A stretch of DNA of 64,000 bases from Phyto melanocephala (taxonomy: Eukaryota; Arthropoda; Insecta; Diptera; Rhinophoridae), in the NCBI GenBank assembly GCA_941918925.1, contig OW799234.1, positions 128,630,895-128,694,894 on the forward strand, in the 5' to 3' direction. Under the pieces are notes generated by a model. The model was not told where the DNA came from. It was given only the letters and a program-made list of their open reading frames with translations, and ran no database searches. Of the stretch, positions 20,366 through 34,521 are shown piece by piece. The translations under genes were made by a program, and so were the position numbers. The number at the start of each line of letters is the position of its first letter. Position 1 is the first letter of the stretch.

Positions 20366-23300
20366 TCCCTCCAATGACATCGTCGTGTTAAAATAATGTG
20401 TTTAAATGCCAAATTGTAATGTGTTATTTTGCTGGATATATTTATATGATAGTACTCGTTCTTTTCTTAATAAAACTGTCATATTACTTCTGGGGCAGTT
20501 TAAACTGCTCTTAAAGCTAAGTTTATACTATAATACATTTCATAAGGTTTTGAAAAGTTTTTTTTTTACTTTTGTTTGTCTGTTTTTGCTTTGTTTTTTT
20601 TTTTTAAGGCAAATCATACTAAAATAAGTGTAAAATTACTGAATTTTTTATTAATGAACAAAAAATTTAAGCAAAATCTTACAACTTGTATTATAGTGTA
20701 ATTATTGCTCAAGCAATACTTACATGTAGGCACACTTGTATTTTTCAGATGCGTTTATATTAATTGGATTGCTGGCACTTTTTGTATATACATTTATATG
20801 TACTTACATTTGTAAACAAGTATCTTTATATAATTCAAGTCTTGTTTATTTCTTTTTGACATTTTTATTTCAAGTTTTCAATTACTTCTTTTGTTGACAT
20901 TGAATTCTTTATAACCCCAGCTACCAAACATCTTTGTTATTTATCATCGGTAAAACAAGTCCTTTTTTATCTTTGTCTTATTTTTATGAAAAAAAAAACA
21001 GAAAAGAAAAATTGATTATTTAAATGTCTCAATGTCATATCATTAATGAATGAAATGGAAATGTCGTTAAAAACTCATATAGTTTTCGAAAAATTCGAAA
21101 AGATGACAGTTTGTGGTAGTTTGAGTGTTTTTATGATCAGTTTTTAAAACTTCTTTATGAAAATTTAAATATTAAAATATTGTCTCTGTTAAAAAAGTAA
21201 TTAAAATTTTAAATTATAATTAATGATCCGCAAAAAAAAAATGGTGTTGGAAAAATATTAAGATTTAATGAGGGATTTTGAGAATGTCGGTATTCGTTAA
21301 GTCTTAAAAATATGAATCACAAAAGTTTCACAAATAATGTGTATAGAAATTGAAGAAAAAAATTTTATAATAAAATGATTTTTTTCATTTGAAAAAATTT
21401 CTCCTTAAAATATTAAAAAAAAGAGAATCTAAGCAAAAGCTTTTTATAAATAAAAAATCGATCAAATACTTTTTCTTATGTATGTACATTAGAGTGCGAC
21501 GAAAAAAAATTTTACCAGTGAATGGCAGAATTTTTTTGTTGGCCCAAGGACTAAAACGAAATTTAAGACGACAACTAGAATAGGGACCTTTTTTTATTGG
21601 GGCCAAATTTTGGAAAAAATTAAAAAAAAAAATCGGTGTCTTACGAAATCAATTTCCTTATGACATCAAATAACTACTTACGTGCAAATTTTTAAACAAA
21701 TAACAAATGGTTCGACAATTAAAAAAAAAAATAAACTTAGATTTCCTTAACTTTTTTCCCTCTAATATGCCAAATAATTTATGCTTATGTCTTTTCCATT
21801 TAACTGCCTGTGTTTAATTAACACGTGTCCACATAATTTTAGCAAATAAAACATTTGACTGCAAAAATAAAAATAATTACGATGACGCATCATTATAGAT
21901 TCTAGTAGACGACAAATTGTTGTAAAAAAAACGTATAGACTTTATAAGCAGACATAGAAGGAAACAATTATAATCCATAAAGTGTGGAAACAATAATAAA
22001 ACACAAATTTAAGAGCATTTTTGTTTTTATTTAATTTAGATTTATTTTTTTCAAGTTCTAGCGTTGAAATTATGGCATTTCCCAAATGAGTCTCATTTAC
22101 AGCAACAATAATTAAAATGGAAATTAAACTCGTAGGCACCTAAAACAAGGGAGGACTGTTTGCTCCTGCTTGCTTCAATTTGGCGGAAAAATTAAAAAAA
22201 AAAATAAAAATATAAAGCAGCAACAACAACACAAACATTAATGATTTTATGGCATAGAATTTCTATGATTTTTCATATAATTCTTATTTTAATTTGTTTT
22301 GTAGAATTTTTCCTATTTTGTCATGAGTTTGAAAAGTGGCGAACATTAAAGGCAGGATAAATATAAATAAAACGGGAAATAAATATGAGCAACAGGAGGA
22401 GTAGTGCTACAAATAGGCTTTTAAAAGAATCAATTGATTTACTGGGGATTTTATTAGGAAATCAAAGCAATTAAAGGCAATAATATAGAAATTTGTTTTA
22501 AAATAAATAATCTATGTATTTCAACAACTTTCTATTTTTGGAACTTAAATGGTATTTATTGAAATTATTTAAATTTTGATTTATATGTTTATAATAATAT
22601 TATTACTATCATCATCAGCCCTTCTTAAATTTGCAAGTCGTCTGGTTTATTCGCAAATAAGAAAAATATAATCCATTAAAAGACAATTTAATTGTGTAAA
22701 AAATCAAAAAATTAATTTATTCATATAATAAATAAATGTTCTTAGGACAGCTTAAACACTAAAGTAGTTAGTAATTTGTATCTTTAAAAAGGGAATCTGT
22801 TGAAAAAGTTTTATTTGTGTACAATAATATAAAGTATCTTGATAGTATTTTGAAAGTACTAGTATCGTTCGCAAACACCTTCGCAAGTCATGCAAAAATA
22901 TGTAAATTTACCATATTAAGAGCATCTTATATATTAATAGCCAAGGCGATTTTTTTGTTAGGCAGCTTGCGCTTACATTGTACATCCAATTTAAATAAAG
23001 AATATACCATTTCAAAGTAGTTTTTCTCCAGATGCACAATTCAGTATTTTAGGAGTTATAAGCGTTTAAAGATGCTACTAACCCACACACATAACATATG
23101 TGTGTAAAAATAAAAAAAAAAATAAAAGTATGTAGACATGTTGAATCAACATTGTTGCAAGAAATTGTTTTTTTCAAAGTGTTTTTTTTTTTGTATGGTA
23201 AAATATCAAAACATACCAAGGTATATTAACTTTAGGTAGATGCAACATGTATTTTGTTGCTACAAAAAACTTCCTAAATGTCAAAACAAAACCTAAAACA

Positions 23301-23639
23301 GCTGGTTAAAGTAGTAGCAGAATGTTAGTAAATAAAAAATATTTATGATACATACACATCTAGTAAAATTTAGTAGGTATGTAAACGAACAAAAAAAGGT
23401 AAACAAATTTTGACATTTGGGAAGAGAAATGCATATAATTTTTAACTTAAACCTGGTATTTTGTTCAATATTTAATGCGTTAAACTCTATACCAAAAATT
23501 CGTAAGTAATACATATGGAATAAAGTTGCCTACTCAATACTCTGTTTGTAACGTTAAAAACATTTGACATGTTTCCGGCAACATTCAAGCAACATTTTGT
23601 TTCGTACGAAAATCAAAGCAAGAGTTGATAATTTTTTTT
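20366..23639. other. AT-rich non-coding DNA
   Basis: No exon supported. The stretch 21488-21760 (AGAGTGCGACGAAAAAAAAT, TTGGGGCCAAATTTTGG, TAACAAATGGTTCGACAATT) has the look of a dispersed fly repeat, but I found no second copy here. Nothing else recognised. Confidence 0.45.
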
Positions 23640-24100
23640 TGTAATATTGTATAATTTCTTTTTAATGGACTTAAATTTGTTCATAGTTTACTATATCTTA
23701 CTGGTTAATACATTTTATTTGATGTTCATATTGATTATCCGTAATTTTGTTTCAAAGGCTATCTTGGATATAAATTTTTTTTATAATTTACTGTATTTGA
23801 CTGATCAAGCACTTTTTATACAAATGTTAAGGAAGGGGTTGACTTTTAAATACTAGATATGACCTCAATATATATACTTGTTAATTGTAATGGAGGATTA
23901 ATGGAGGAGACTTAAAATTTTTTATAGTGTATTAAAAATTTAAGTAAAAAAATGGAGATGGACTTTTTTAAATCGAATCCCCTATTAATAACATTTCAGA
24001 ATATAAAAATTTTTGGGATCGAAAATAAATATTGTAGAAATTACAAACTAAATGACAAAGTTATATTTACTAAAGTACCATAGGTGAAAGGTTTACAAAA
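23640..24100 (-). mobile_element. Highly degraded Helentron-like element
   Basis: GATCAAGCACTTTTTATAC, AATTACAAACTAAATGACAA and ACCATAGGTGAAAGGTTTA parallel the text of the element at 58473-59420 (GATCAAGCCCTTTTGATACC, AATTACGAAGGGAATGACAA, ACCATAGGTGAAGGGTATA). Only one end is readable. Confidence 0.5.
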
Positions 24101-25845
24101 TTTGTTACCTTTACTAGTTATACGTAAAAAAATATTGTAATCCCTTGATTTAGAAGTAATACATTTTTAATATTTTCTTTAGTCCTTATATGTATACATG
24201 AATAACTTTTTAAGCTTACAAAGTTTTTTTTTAACAAATTGTTTGAAAATATTAATTTAAATTCCTAAAAAATCAATTCTTCAAAATCTCTGCATCTCTT
24301 TTGATAACTTTTCTTTTGACTAGACTATTGTGGCATATTCAGTAAGTTCCTTCACTTGTCAGTCAGTCAGTCAGCCAGTCTGTCAGTCATGTAGGGAGTC
24401 ATCATCATCATCATCTGCAACATTTAAACGAACAACAATATAAAATAACAATATTCGGGCGGTATTGGTGACATTTTTTATTTGTTCTTCTTGTTGTTAT
24501 GACATTTGAATTGTTTTTTTTTTATTTGATATGAGTGTCTAGTGTATGCATGTAATGCTCGTATTTATGCCATTAATGATGCTTTAGCTCCTTGTAATAT
24601 CATTACAATTACTATTGCAGTTCTTTTTTGATGATGTCTCTAATATCTACTGTTCGCGTATGGAAGAAAATATTGCTGTTTCCTAAATGTTGTTGTATTT
24701 GTATTATTTTTATGACTTATACGACGACCGCTAAGTGTTTGTTTATTTGATTTTCTTGTTTAAAAACATTTCGGCTTAAATCATTAAACGAACAAGAGCA
24801 AAGAATCAGTGAATAAATGAGTGACAGATTTGTTTGTATGCATGTTGGTAAATGTTTGTGATTGAATATTGTCTGGATGTGTACGAAATTACATTGCAGA
24901 AGTACAAAGTATGATTGTATTCGTTAGCCCGACAGTACTGATTACAGCACTGCCAGAATTTTGAACGATTAAAAAACATAAACTATAATTTGATGGACAC
25001 GAATAATAAATAATGATATTTAATAAGAATTTTATAAAGTATATTTTCATAGGCAGATAATTTCTTAAATGCTTACAAATAATAGAAAATTTTGTATAGA
25101 ATTTTCCATGAAAAGATTTTTGCATATATACAGGATATTTAGTATTTCGAAAATTTAAAAAATTTTGAAATTGAAAAATTTCCTAAATAGGAAAATGCAT
25201 ATACATGCGTATGTACAGTTTGCTTGCTGACAGCATACCAATAAAAAATTAAACTTTTAGAAGCTTCAAAGGCAGGTAAGCCCTTAATATGCACCTACTA
25301 TTAGTGATCTCTTACTGAGAAGTGATAAAATAAAAAAGGAATCACTCAAATAATTTTTGTTTTATTTAAGAGAAAAAAATTGAAAGTGTACTTGTATCTT
25401 TTACAGAGCAGTAGACTGATCGCGAAGATTATTGAAATCGGCAATACTATGTGACTTTTTATGAATTTGTTTTATGAAAACAGTTAAATTTCTAAAAATT
25501 TCCCTTTTTAAAAATCATGGCTTTTATATATTTCCAGGCCACACGGCATTCGAAAGCTATCACAGTTGTACGAGTACGAGCGAGTTTTCTGTGCTTTCAG
25601 TTTAGACCAAGGCAAATTCATACAGTTAAGCAAGAATGGAAAATGGGTTTTTAGTTTCGATATTAAACAATTAACTTAAGTGTACTTTTTTGGTAATTAG
25701 TGAATCAAATTTATGTTTATTTATTGCTCTTGCGCCATTTATAATGTGTTTCACAAATAAATATTCCTTTTTCAATCAAATTAAATTAAATATATCATAA
25801 CAACTTATCCAACGCTGATATACCAATCGCCGTTACAAATACCTT
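24101..25845. other. AT-rich non-coding DNA with small microsatellites
   Basis: Contains a short (CAGT)n run at about 24358-24388 and (ATC)n at 24401-24416. No coding signal. Confidence 0.5.
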
Positions 25846-25975
25846 GGGGCAAATTACGACACTCGAACATGATCGAAATTTGAAAATTTTTATTAGAATC
25901 TCTATACTAAAGGCACAGCGATCTCGATCGTTCGAGTAAAATTTCGAACGTGATCGAATGCCGTAATTAGGCCCC
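25846..25975. mobile_element. Fold-back MITE with GGGGC termini
   Basis: The left arm GGGGCAAATTACGACACTCG... pairs with the right arm (...TGCCGTAATTAGGCCCC) over about 38 bp with few mismatches. The whole element is 130 bp. Target duplication unclear. Confidence 0.65.
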
Positions 25976-28900
25976 TAATGTGACGCTTTTCGTGGAAGTT
26001 TCGATGAGGTGACTTTCCATTGTAAAAACTACAGAGCATTTAAGTAAATCAAAAACGTTATTTTAGTTTGTATGTTTAGTACAAATATTCTTTTTAATGT
26101 CTTTCTATGTATATACATACATACATATGTATGTATGTACGTTTTTGTCTGTATATATTCGTAATGTCCCCTAAGGACTTATAATTTCCATTTTTATTTT
26201 CTAGGGGTAAATGCCTTTTTTTCATTCTATGTTTTTTTCTCCTGCATCTTTCGAGTTTTCTTCTTGCAAACTTAAAATTTTTAATGTTGTTGGTTTTTAA
26301 TTTCTACAATTTTTAATGCGTCTTTATGATGTGTGAAAAATGCAACAAATATTGAAAATTCATGTTTATTCCATCAAACGAGCGATTCGAAAGAAAGAAA
26401 ACTTAATGTAAATTTTTAATTTGTTTGTTTATTTCGTGTGAGTATTTATTTGTTTTATACACAATATGGTTGCAAGAGGTTTTCCATGTCATTTCGCTGA
26501 GACTGAGAGTTGATGATATTTTTGTTATTCCCTGAAAACTATTATTGGGAACATACATATTATATTTCTTGTTAATTTTCCCCCTTTTTAATTTTCCATA
26601 TTTTTTCACTTCTGTTTGTTGATTTAATAAAGAATTTTGTTTTGATTTTAACAAATATTTAAACACAATATTGATGAAATATTTTATGTTGTTTTTGTGA
26701 TATTTTAAAGGAGATTGAAAAAAACATAAAAATTTAAGAACGAAAATTGTCTATTGATACGACAAGAAAAGAAAATTTTATATAAAAAAAGAGTATCAAT
26801 AACTTTCTGTAAATAAAAAGTTTATTGTTTTTTTTTTAGTTGAAAATTTGTGAAAATTTTTCTTCAAATATTAAATCTTCTTAGAAATTATAAAAAAGAG
26901 AAATATTAGGGTTTTTTTTAAAAAAAAGGGTGTCTCAGTAAGAATGCACTTTTTGCATTTTAAAACAAAAAATTAATTTTGAGATAGTTGTAATTTATTG
27001 ATTGAATTGTACAGAAGACTTAGTCCGATTAAGTATTAAATAAAATGTCCATCAAATGGTAACCATGACTCTGATGACAGATCTTTTCTATTTTTATGAA
27101 ATTTTTCATGACCTTTGAAACAGAGACGTAGTTGTTTCTTCAGTGGTGAGAAACGTTGGATCTCGGATTTGATCTCAAAAATTGTGTCTTGTTTACAACA
27201 GCATTGTTTTAAAGAGACCGACAAGTACATTCACTCACAGGCGTCTTATTGTCCATAACCACACGAGTTTCTTTAATTATTTTACCACTTTTGAATGGTT
27301 GGCACATTGCTTTCTCATGCAACCCATTAGATAAAAATGCACCTACAACAAGCAACAGCCTGGTGCAGATTTTGGTCAAATGGCGTACTGGGTCTCATCT
27401 TTTTGAAAATGTATTCTTTACAATCGATTGCAATCCAATAAAAAAATAGCACTTTTAAAAAAATACAAATTTTTATTTAAAAATATTTTAGGCAAAATAG
27501 CTAAAGTTGCCGTATTACCTGTAAAGTCCTTTTTAACGCTGAAGCTTAATTTAGTTGTTTTGACTATAATATGAAATAAATATATCTTCTATCAAAAAAA
27601 AAAAAAATAATAATAATAATGTTAAATTTAAATAAATAAAAAATAAAAAATAAAAAATTGCCGTTAAAATTTCGATTTAGAAATCTTCCCTACAGATAAT
27701 ATTGGACTACGTGGTCCATTTTAGCTAAATGGACTACTACAACATGGTCCTATGTTATGCAGTCATGGACCATTTCATTCTCAAACAAGAGATTGTAGTT
27801 AAACGACAAGTGTTCGTGTTTTAACGATTACATATATTGTTGTCAAAACGTGTATAATGGTCGTGTAGGTGCTCCATCGAGTAGTGACAAAGAGTAGTTT
27901 TGAGACTACTCCGATGGGTTATATGGCCAGCCCTAGGACATCGTAATGTTAAACCGACCATGTTTTCTCCATACATTTGGGTTACCTTTGGACTAGTCCT
28001 AGTCTATTATGGAGTACACTTTACATGCGGGTATGGACTTCTCACGTTATCTGCAGGGTTGTTCACATACGTATGTAAGTGTTAAAATCATGAGCATACA
28101 TGTGTCCGTTTAAATCAGCAAAAAGAAAATGCCTGAAGTATGAGTAATCGATAAATCCACACTTCAGTAAAAACACCTAAATAAATATTGTTAATCCTGT
28201 GTCAATACAAATAGTCACATACATGCTAAACAACCAAGTAATCCAACTAACTACTCGTTTTATAAACATTTTCAAAAAATAATTGAAAATTGTGTGAGAA
28301 ATAGATGAAGTGTTTTTATCACCAGTTTTATGTTTAGTTTGACAGGCGAAAATAAATTTTTCGTTAAACCACTCAATCAGTTCATAATGGTTGGTTTTGA
28401 GAAAAAAAAACAAAACAAGATAAAAACCAATTTGTCTCTTCGAAACAATTCTTTTAGTCGATTATTATTTGGTTACATGCATTAAAAGGCGTACAATGGA
28501 TTCGTCAGGCCTAATTTAATTTATATTAAAAGGGACGTCAAAATTACCCTACAACAAATGACGGAATGATGAAAAGTAAGAAATACACTTCAAACGTAAC
28601 CACCCCTATTTTACTACTTCGTAGAGTTATCCAGAGATAAGGGTGTTATGTAGTCTCATTATAACATGTTAAGTGTTCATAAAAATGTGTGTTTATTTAA
28701 TAATAAATAATATTCGTTTTAATTTATTTATGCTAAATTAAAAAAAGAGTCGCTTAATTATCTTGATAAAATAAACATTTTAATAGATTTAACTGCACAT
28801 CTGAAATATTTGAATGCATTTTCATACAAAGAGATGTCTGTTAAAAAAAAACGTATATATAAAAGGGTTAAAGAAGTTCACTGACCTTTTGTCACATGTA

Positions 28901-29397
28901 CATACATACATACATATATGCATAAGAGTTTAGTGATTATTTTTTTTCCAAAAAAAAAAAAAAAGAAAGGAATTCACCAATTGCCTTTGGAGAGTTTTGT
29001 AAGACAAGGGTTTGATTTGTATTTAACCCGCATTACTTTTTAAAAAAGTTAATATTTTTTTGTTCTAATGTTGTTTAGTAATTTAAATAAATTAGTTTGT
29101 GGTCATGTCGTCCTGATACGAAGAACCAATAAAGGTTTTTTCTTTATTGCGATTTATGCTTAAATTTTAACTAACTACTTCTGGGGGATCTAAGAATTAC
29201 AATTTGTATGTTAGATGATTCATTATGAAGTATTTTTCTTTAGCGATTCATACACAGATAAAATAATAAAATAGATTTGCGATTAAAAGTTGTTTTTCAT
29301 ACAAAGTCCTCTTCCATATTATGGCACTTTTGCTGTTTTTTTTTTTTTTTAATTCCTGACGACAATTTTTTTCATATTTTAATATAATAAATTACTT
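25976..29397. other. AT-rich non-coding DNA
   Basis: No exon supported. Two less AT-rich patches (27050-27440 and 27840-28080) hold short frames on both strands without a recognisable family. The second contains the short palindrome GTCCATTTTAGCTAAATGGAC nearby (27718-27738). Confidence 0.4.
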
Positions 29398-30550
29398 AAG
29401 GAGATAATACACGGAATGTTTTATACATCTAACTTGACAAATTCCACACTGATAAATACGAACATGTCGAGTGTTACCTTTAAAACATTACTTCTGTAAA
29501 AAACATGTGTTGAGACATCTGACAAAATTTCAATTAGAGCGCCCTCTATTTTCTTCTGTCAAAACATGTGACATCAGGCGTTGGCAGAAATCTCTGCTGC
29601 TGCAAAGCAGTCAGCGACGGTTGCCCGTAAAAGTACAATTTTGATAGACATGTAGATTTACATAGGTCTCACAAATTTTAATGATATAGCTACTTAAAGG
29701 CATAATATTCGGCATGTTTTCATACCCTTCACATGTGATGTACAAGGGTATATATAGCTTTGTCATTCCGTTTGTAATTTCTACAATTTTCATTTCCGAC
29801 CCCATAAAGTATACATTTTCTGAAAGCTTATGAATATAGGAGTCGACTAAGCCCTGACCGTCTGTCCGTTTGCCCGTGTCTTGGTTGAAATCAACTTTTA
29901 AAAGCAACTATATGTTTCTCAGATCTGTATATGGTATCAATCTCTTGGAAATATCCAGGAATGAATCGCTATTGAAACTCAGCACAATCGCCCCATAACT
30001 TTCTAAGATATGAGCAAAAAACCACGACCACCTCGTTTTTTTTCACAATTACATCAACAACATACATATACATATACTGGTTAGAGTAAACGTGACGTCG
30101 AATCCCAGCTGAGCCAAAAAAAAATTTTTATATTAAATATTATTTATATTTTTTTATTATTTTTTTTATATAATTTTTTTTTTAATATTTAAAAACATTT
30201 TTTTTTAGTTTTTTTTAAATTATTTTTATTGTTTTTTTTTTTGTTTTAAATACAATTTTTTTTTTTTTTTAATTTTTTTTTTTTGGAAACATACATACGT
30301 AAACTCAATGATAATTTTACAATGGTATGTTTTTTACATGTATGTACGTATTTCATATGAGATGAATGGTGATACAAACAATTGTTATTGCATGACTACA
30401 CGTTGTGAAGGGTATATAAGATTCGGCACGGCCGAATATAGCACTTTTACTTGTTTACATCTGACTTGTCAAATTCTCCACTCCTAATACGAATATGTCG
30501 TGTGTTACCTTAAAAACAGATGTAAAAAACATGCCGTGTATTATAGCCTT
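29398..30550. mobile_element. Inverted-repeat element split by a Helentron-like insertion
   Basis: The left end AAGGAGATAATACACGGAAT... mirrors the right end (...CATGCCGTGTATTATAGCCTT) over about 33 bp. About 80 bp of sub-terminal text (ACTTGACAAATTCCACAC, AATACGAACATGTCG, GTGTTACCTTTAAAACA) occurs on both sides in direct orientation. Either two related MITEs or one rearranged element now surround the insertion at 29722-30456. Confidence 0.55.
29722..30456 (+). mobile_element. Helentron-like element, copy 3
   Basis: ATACCCTTCACATGTGATG start, GTGAAGGGTATATAAG plus TTCGGCACGGCCGAA hairpin and CACTTTTACTTG end. It belongs to a subfamily with AAGCAACTATATGTTTCTCA that is also found at 53048. 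Confidence 0.7.
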
Positions 30551-30821
30551 TAGCGAATTAGAAGAACAAAAAAGTATTTCTTGTAGATATGTACATATAA
30601 CATTGTATCCTTTTCCATTATAATTTCCTTTTGCAACATCAAACTCAAAAGTAAAAAATTTTTCATAATGTGGACGTAAACATTTTTAAGTTGTTTTATT
30701 GAAATTATAGTTTCTAAGAAATATGTTTCGTGCTATTCGATTAAAAATATAGTTCAAATATTTATAAACTATAGTTACTAAACAAAAATAAAAGCAACTG
30801 GAGGGATTTCAAAAGAGATTC

Positions 30822-30923
30822 ACTGCCTGTTCAACGATGTCGAAAGAAAACCCAAGCGAAATTTCGTTCGTACAAATATATTGAAAACAACAACAAAAAT
30901 TTCGACAACGTTAAACAGGCAGT
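30822..30923. mobile_element. Short fold-back element, 24-bp arms
   Basis: ACTGCCTGTTCAACGATGTC at the left pairs with GACAACGTTAAACAGGCAGT at the right, with two mismatches over 24 bp. Total 102 bp. Confidence 0.6.
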
Positions 30924-31562
30924 CAATTACATTTAGATTTTATGGTTTTTGTTATAATAATATCGAAAGGAATTTGAGTGGATTAAGTTTTGAGGAAGCG
31001 ATTTATATATTAATATACAATATGATAAATATGCATTAATCGACAAAAGATGACCTCTACAATCTAATGTAACTTTCCGCAGTACTTGTATATGTGAGAC
31101 AAAATTTCAAAATCATTTTAAAAAAATCCTAGTTTATTTAAAATTAACTTTACAAAAAATTTTTGAGGAAAAGGCTCTAAAATTAAAAAAGAACTTTTTA
31201 TTAGAAAACGTTTATATGGTTACAGATAAACATATACCTTTTTGGGATTTCATGATTATATGTATGATTTTTTTTTTGAGAAATCGTAGGGTAAATTTTA
31301 ATTTAAGAGCCATGTTTTCTCAGCAAATTACTTAGAATTTTCGGTATACAACATATTGTCTTTTCACTATACTTTTAGTAGGGGAAAAAATAATAAGAAT
31401 CCTTAATCCTTAAATAAGTCTAAAAGTTAGTTAAAATTAAAAAAAAAAAAAGAAATAAGAATGGTACAATCGTCTTAAAATTGCGTTTATCCCGGCTCAT
31501 AATAAATCTTTATTAAGTTTGAATGGTAATGCAGTGTAAGATAATGCCGTACTCTAAAACTA

Positions 31563-32279
31563 CCCAGCAAACCCTTTTTGAAGTCGTGTAGTAGGTTGTC
31601 ATATTTCATACATTACATAGTATTTAGGGGTCGTTACCAACATCATGACTTTAAAATACAGAGTAATGGCCTGTTGCTACTGAACTTCGTAAATTCTTTT
31701 TATATATTTTTTTAAACAGTAAACTAGTTTTTTGCTTGAAATTAACTTTACAAATATTATAATATGAACAGTATTATAATTTAGTTTTATTGGCAACTAC
31801 TTATTTGTAAATAAATTTGTAAGCGGGGGTCATAATTTCTAGGTCAACTCAAAAAAAAAAAAATAAGAAGTTATTCAGTCTAAAAATTGATTGTTTATGT
31901 ATATGTTAAGGAATTCTTTTGTAAGAATCCAAAAAAAAAAAAACACACAATTAATTAAAATTTGATGAAATGCTTCATAAAAAAAAATTAAAATTTTTTA
32001 TTAATTTTTTTCTCGAGAATTAATTTCTTTACGATTTTGCCATATTAACTTTTGTTTGTCTTGTTTATTTCAAAATCAATTTCCTTAATTCCATTGAAAT
32101 AAGGTTATTGGCCCAAAACTTTTTTTTACAATTGGGTCATTTGTTTTTGCTTTATTTTTGTTGTCTTTTATTATTGTTCAGATTCTTGTGTTTTATTAAG
32201 TACAGTGTTAATTTATATCTCCAATATTACATATAATATTAATATATATTATTACTAAGTAAGTAAATACTTTGCTGGG
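31563..32279. mobile_element. Element with CCCAGCAAA inverted repeats and TA flanks
   Basis: AACTACCCAGCAAA (31558-31571) is exactly complementary to TTTGCTGGGTAGTT (32271-32284). If the element is bounded by CCCAGC...GCTGGG, a TA lies on each side, which fits a Tc1/mariner-type target duplication. The interior is AT-rich and non-coding. Confidence 0.55.
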
Positions 32280-32284
32280 TAGTT

Positions 32285-33750
32285 ATGAATCTGTATGGTA
32301 TTGCAATCTTACTAACATCTTTGATTATGCACTTTACAAATTTTTTTAATTCAACCTCCGCCATTTCTTGATATTGTGCACTTATATTTTCCATAATTTA
32401 TTTATAAAATAATTTTTATACATTTTCAACTCTTAAAACGTAATTTCACCTCTTTGTCCTCTTAAAAACCAAAACTTGTGTGTTTACTTTTTTTTTTAAT
32501 AAATGTCTAGAATTTCCTTTGGAAAATTTTTATTTTTCATTGAAGAAATATATCTAGATTTATGTATGTATGTATATACAAATTGTTTTTGCTGTATTTA
32601 TTATCGCTGCGTGGTGTTGGTTGTCAGTGTCAGTTGTTGCAAAGTTTAAATACGAATAATGTTTTTGACTTTTCAAATTGACGTCATTTCACAAATTCGT
32701 TGTGCTAAGGGGAACAAAAAAGTCTCAGACAACAATAATGGTGTCTTTTGTGAATTTATTTCTTTTGCTGTTTTTTTTTCACAAATTTTTTTCTTTTTAT
32801 ATATTTTTATATAACCTTTAATCTAGTAAGATAAACAAATACCTTTTAAATATGTAAAAAGAAAAAGCGGAAAATAATTCAGGAGGCGTCAAGAAAATAT
32901 TTAATTTTTTAAAAGATCGAAGAGTGCATTAACATTTTCTTAAAAGGAAAATTAACTTTGGGGTAAAGTATTATACCTATAAAGCTATAATTTTTGTCAG
33001 AATTTCGTAACATACACACACATATTTCCTCCTGAACATTTAAACTCCCTACGACATTAGCTATCAATGTCTTTGCAAATTTGTCTTCTAAATAATCTAA
33101 ACTGCATACACTTTATCATCCAAACATATTTGCTTTCCTTAGCAATCAGCAGTTACATCAATATGACTTGTAAGTATTTTAGTAATAAACAACTAATGCC
33201 CTACGATTACAATTGCAGTAAAAGAGCAAAAAAGTTTGCTGCAAAAATACTTCTTCAAGGGATTAAATAAGTGAATGAGATCCATATTTAAGATTCAAAT
33301 TTCATTAAAGCTTAAAAAAAAAGTTCCATAGACAAACAGACGCACACAAATGTTTCCATAAATCAACTTTTTTAAACTCATGTATAAAAAAAAAAACGCA
33401 ACAAGAGGGAAAAAGGCAAAATGCCGCCACATATTTGAGATAACTAAACTGGTCGTCATAATGGTTGCACAAAATGTGCTTTTGAATTATTTAAGCAGCT
33501 AAAAAATGTTGTTTGTTTAAATATTCCAAAGAACAATATACTTAAACAGCAACAACTACTTTACTACTCATGTAACAGCAAAAAAAGGACATTCCATTTA
33601 CAATGTGACATGCAAGACATTACAAAATAGTAGAAGAATATTATAAATGTTTTTTATTCTTTTGTTTAACTCTCTATAGTCATACTCTCAATAATTTTTT
33701 ATATTGTCAAAAGTTTAATGTTTAAGGAGGACACAAATAAATGCTTCAAA
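32285..33750. other. AT-rich non-coding DNA
   Basis: Nothing recognised. The 67-codon open frame at 33067-33270 has no coding character. Confidence 0.5.
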
Positions 33751-34521
33751 AACAAGTAAAAGCGCTATATTCGGCCGTGCCGAATCTTATATACCCTTCA
33801 CAACGTGTAGTCATGCAATAACAGTAAATTCACGTATGTATGTTAAAAAAAACAAAAAAAAAAATAAAAAAAAAATTTAAAAAAAAAAAATTTAAAAAAA
33901 AAATTTTAAAAAAAAAAATTATTATATAAATATATAATATATTAAAAACAAAAAAAAAAAAAAAAAAAATTAAAAAAAAAAATAAAAAAAAATAATAATA
34001 AAAATATATATAATATATTAAATAAAAAATAAAAAAAAATAAAAAAAAAAATTAAAAAAAAAAATTTTAAAAAAATTTAAAAAAAAATTTTTTTGCCTCA
34101 GCTGGGATTCGATGCCACGTTTTCTCTAACCAGTATACACGTTTGTATGTATGTATGTTGTTGTTGTAATGTTGTTTTTATGAAAAGAAAATCGAGGTGG
34201 TCGTGGGTTTTTGCTCATATCTCAGTTGTTTATGTACCGATGTTTCTGATTTTCAATACCGATCTACTCCCGAATATTTCTGATATTTTAATACCTTACC
34301 CGGGTCCAACCTATGTCGGGGGGCTTCAAAAAGTTGATTTCAACATACACACGGACAGACGGTCAGACGGACAGACGGACAGACTGACAGGGCTTAATCG
34401 ACTCCCCTATTCATAAGCTTTCAGAAAATATATACTTTATGGGGTCGGAAATGAAAATTGTAGAAATTTCACACGGAATGACAAACCTATATATACCCTT
34501 TTTCACTGTGTGAAGGGTATA
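33751..34521 (-). mobile_element. Helentron-like element, copy 4
   Basis: AACAAGTAAAAGCGCTATATTCGGC (3' hairpin end) to GTGTGAAGGGTATAAAAA (5' end). Full A-rich tract at 33845-34090, then the 107-codon frame shared with other copies. Confidence 0.72.

Noticed and set aside
21385..21606. Overlapping lysine-rich frames on both strands
   Set aside because: Low-complexity AT-rich DNA with no domain and no splice or start context.
27036..27449. Pair of frames on opposite strands with moderate composition
   Set aside because: No recognisable motif, no splice signals, and frames are short.
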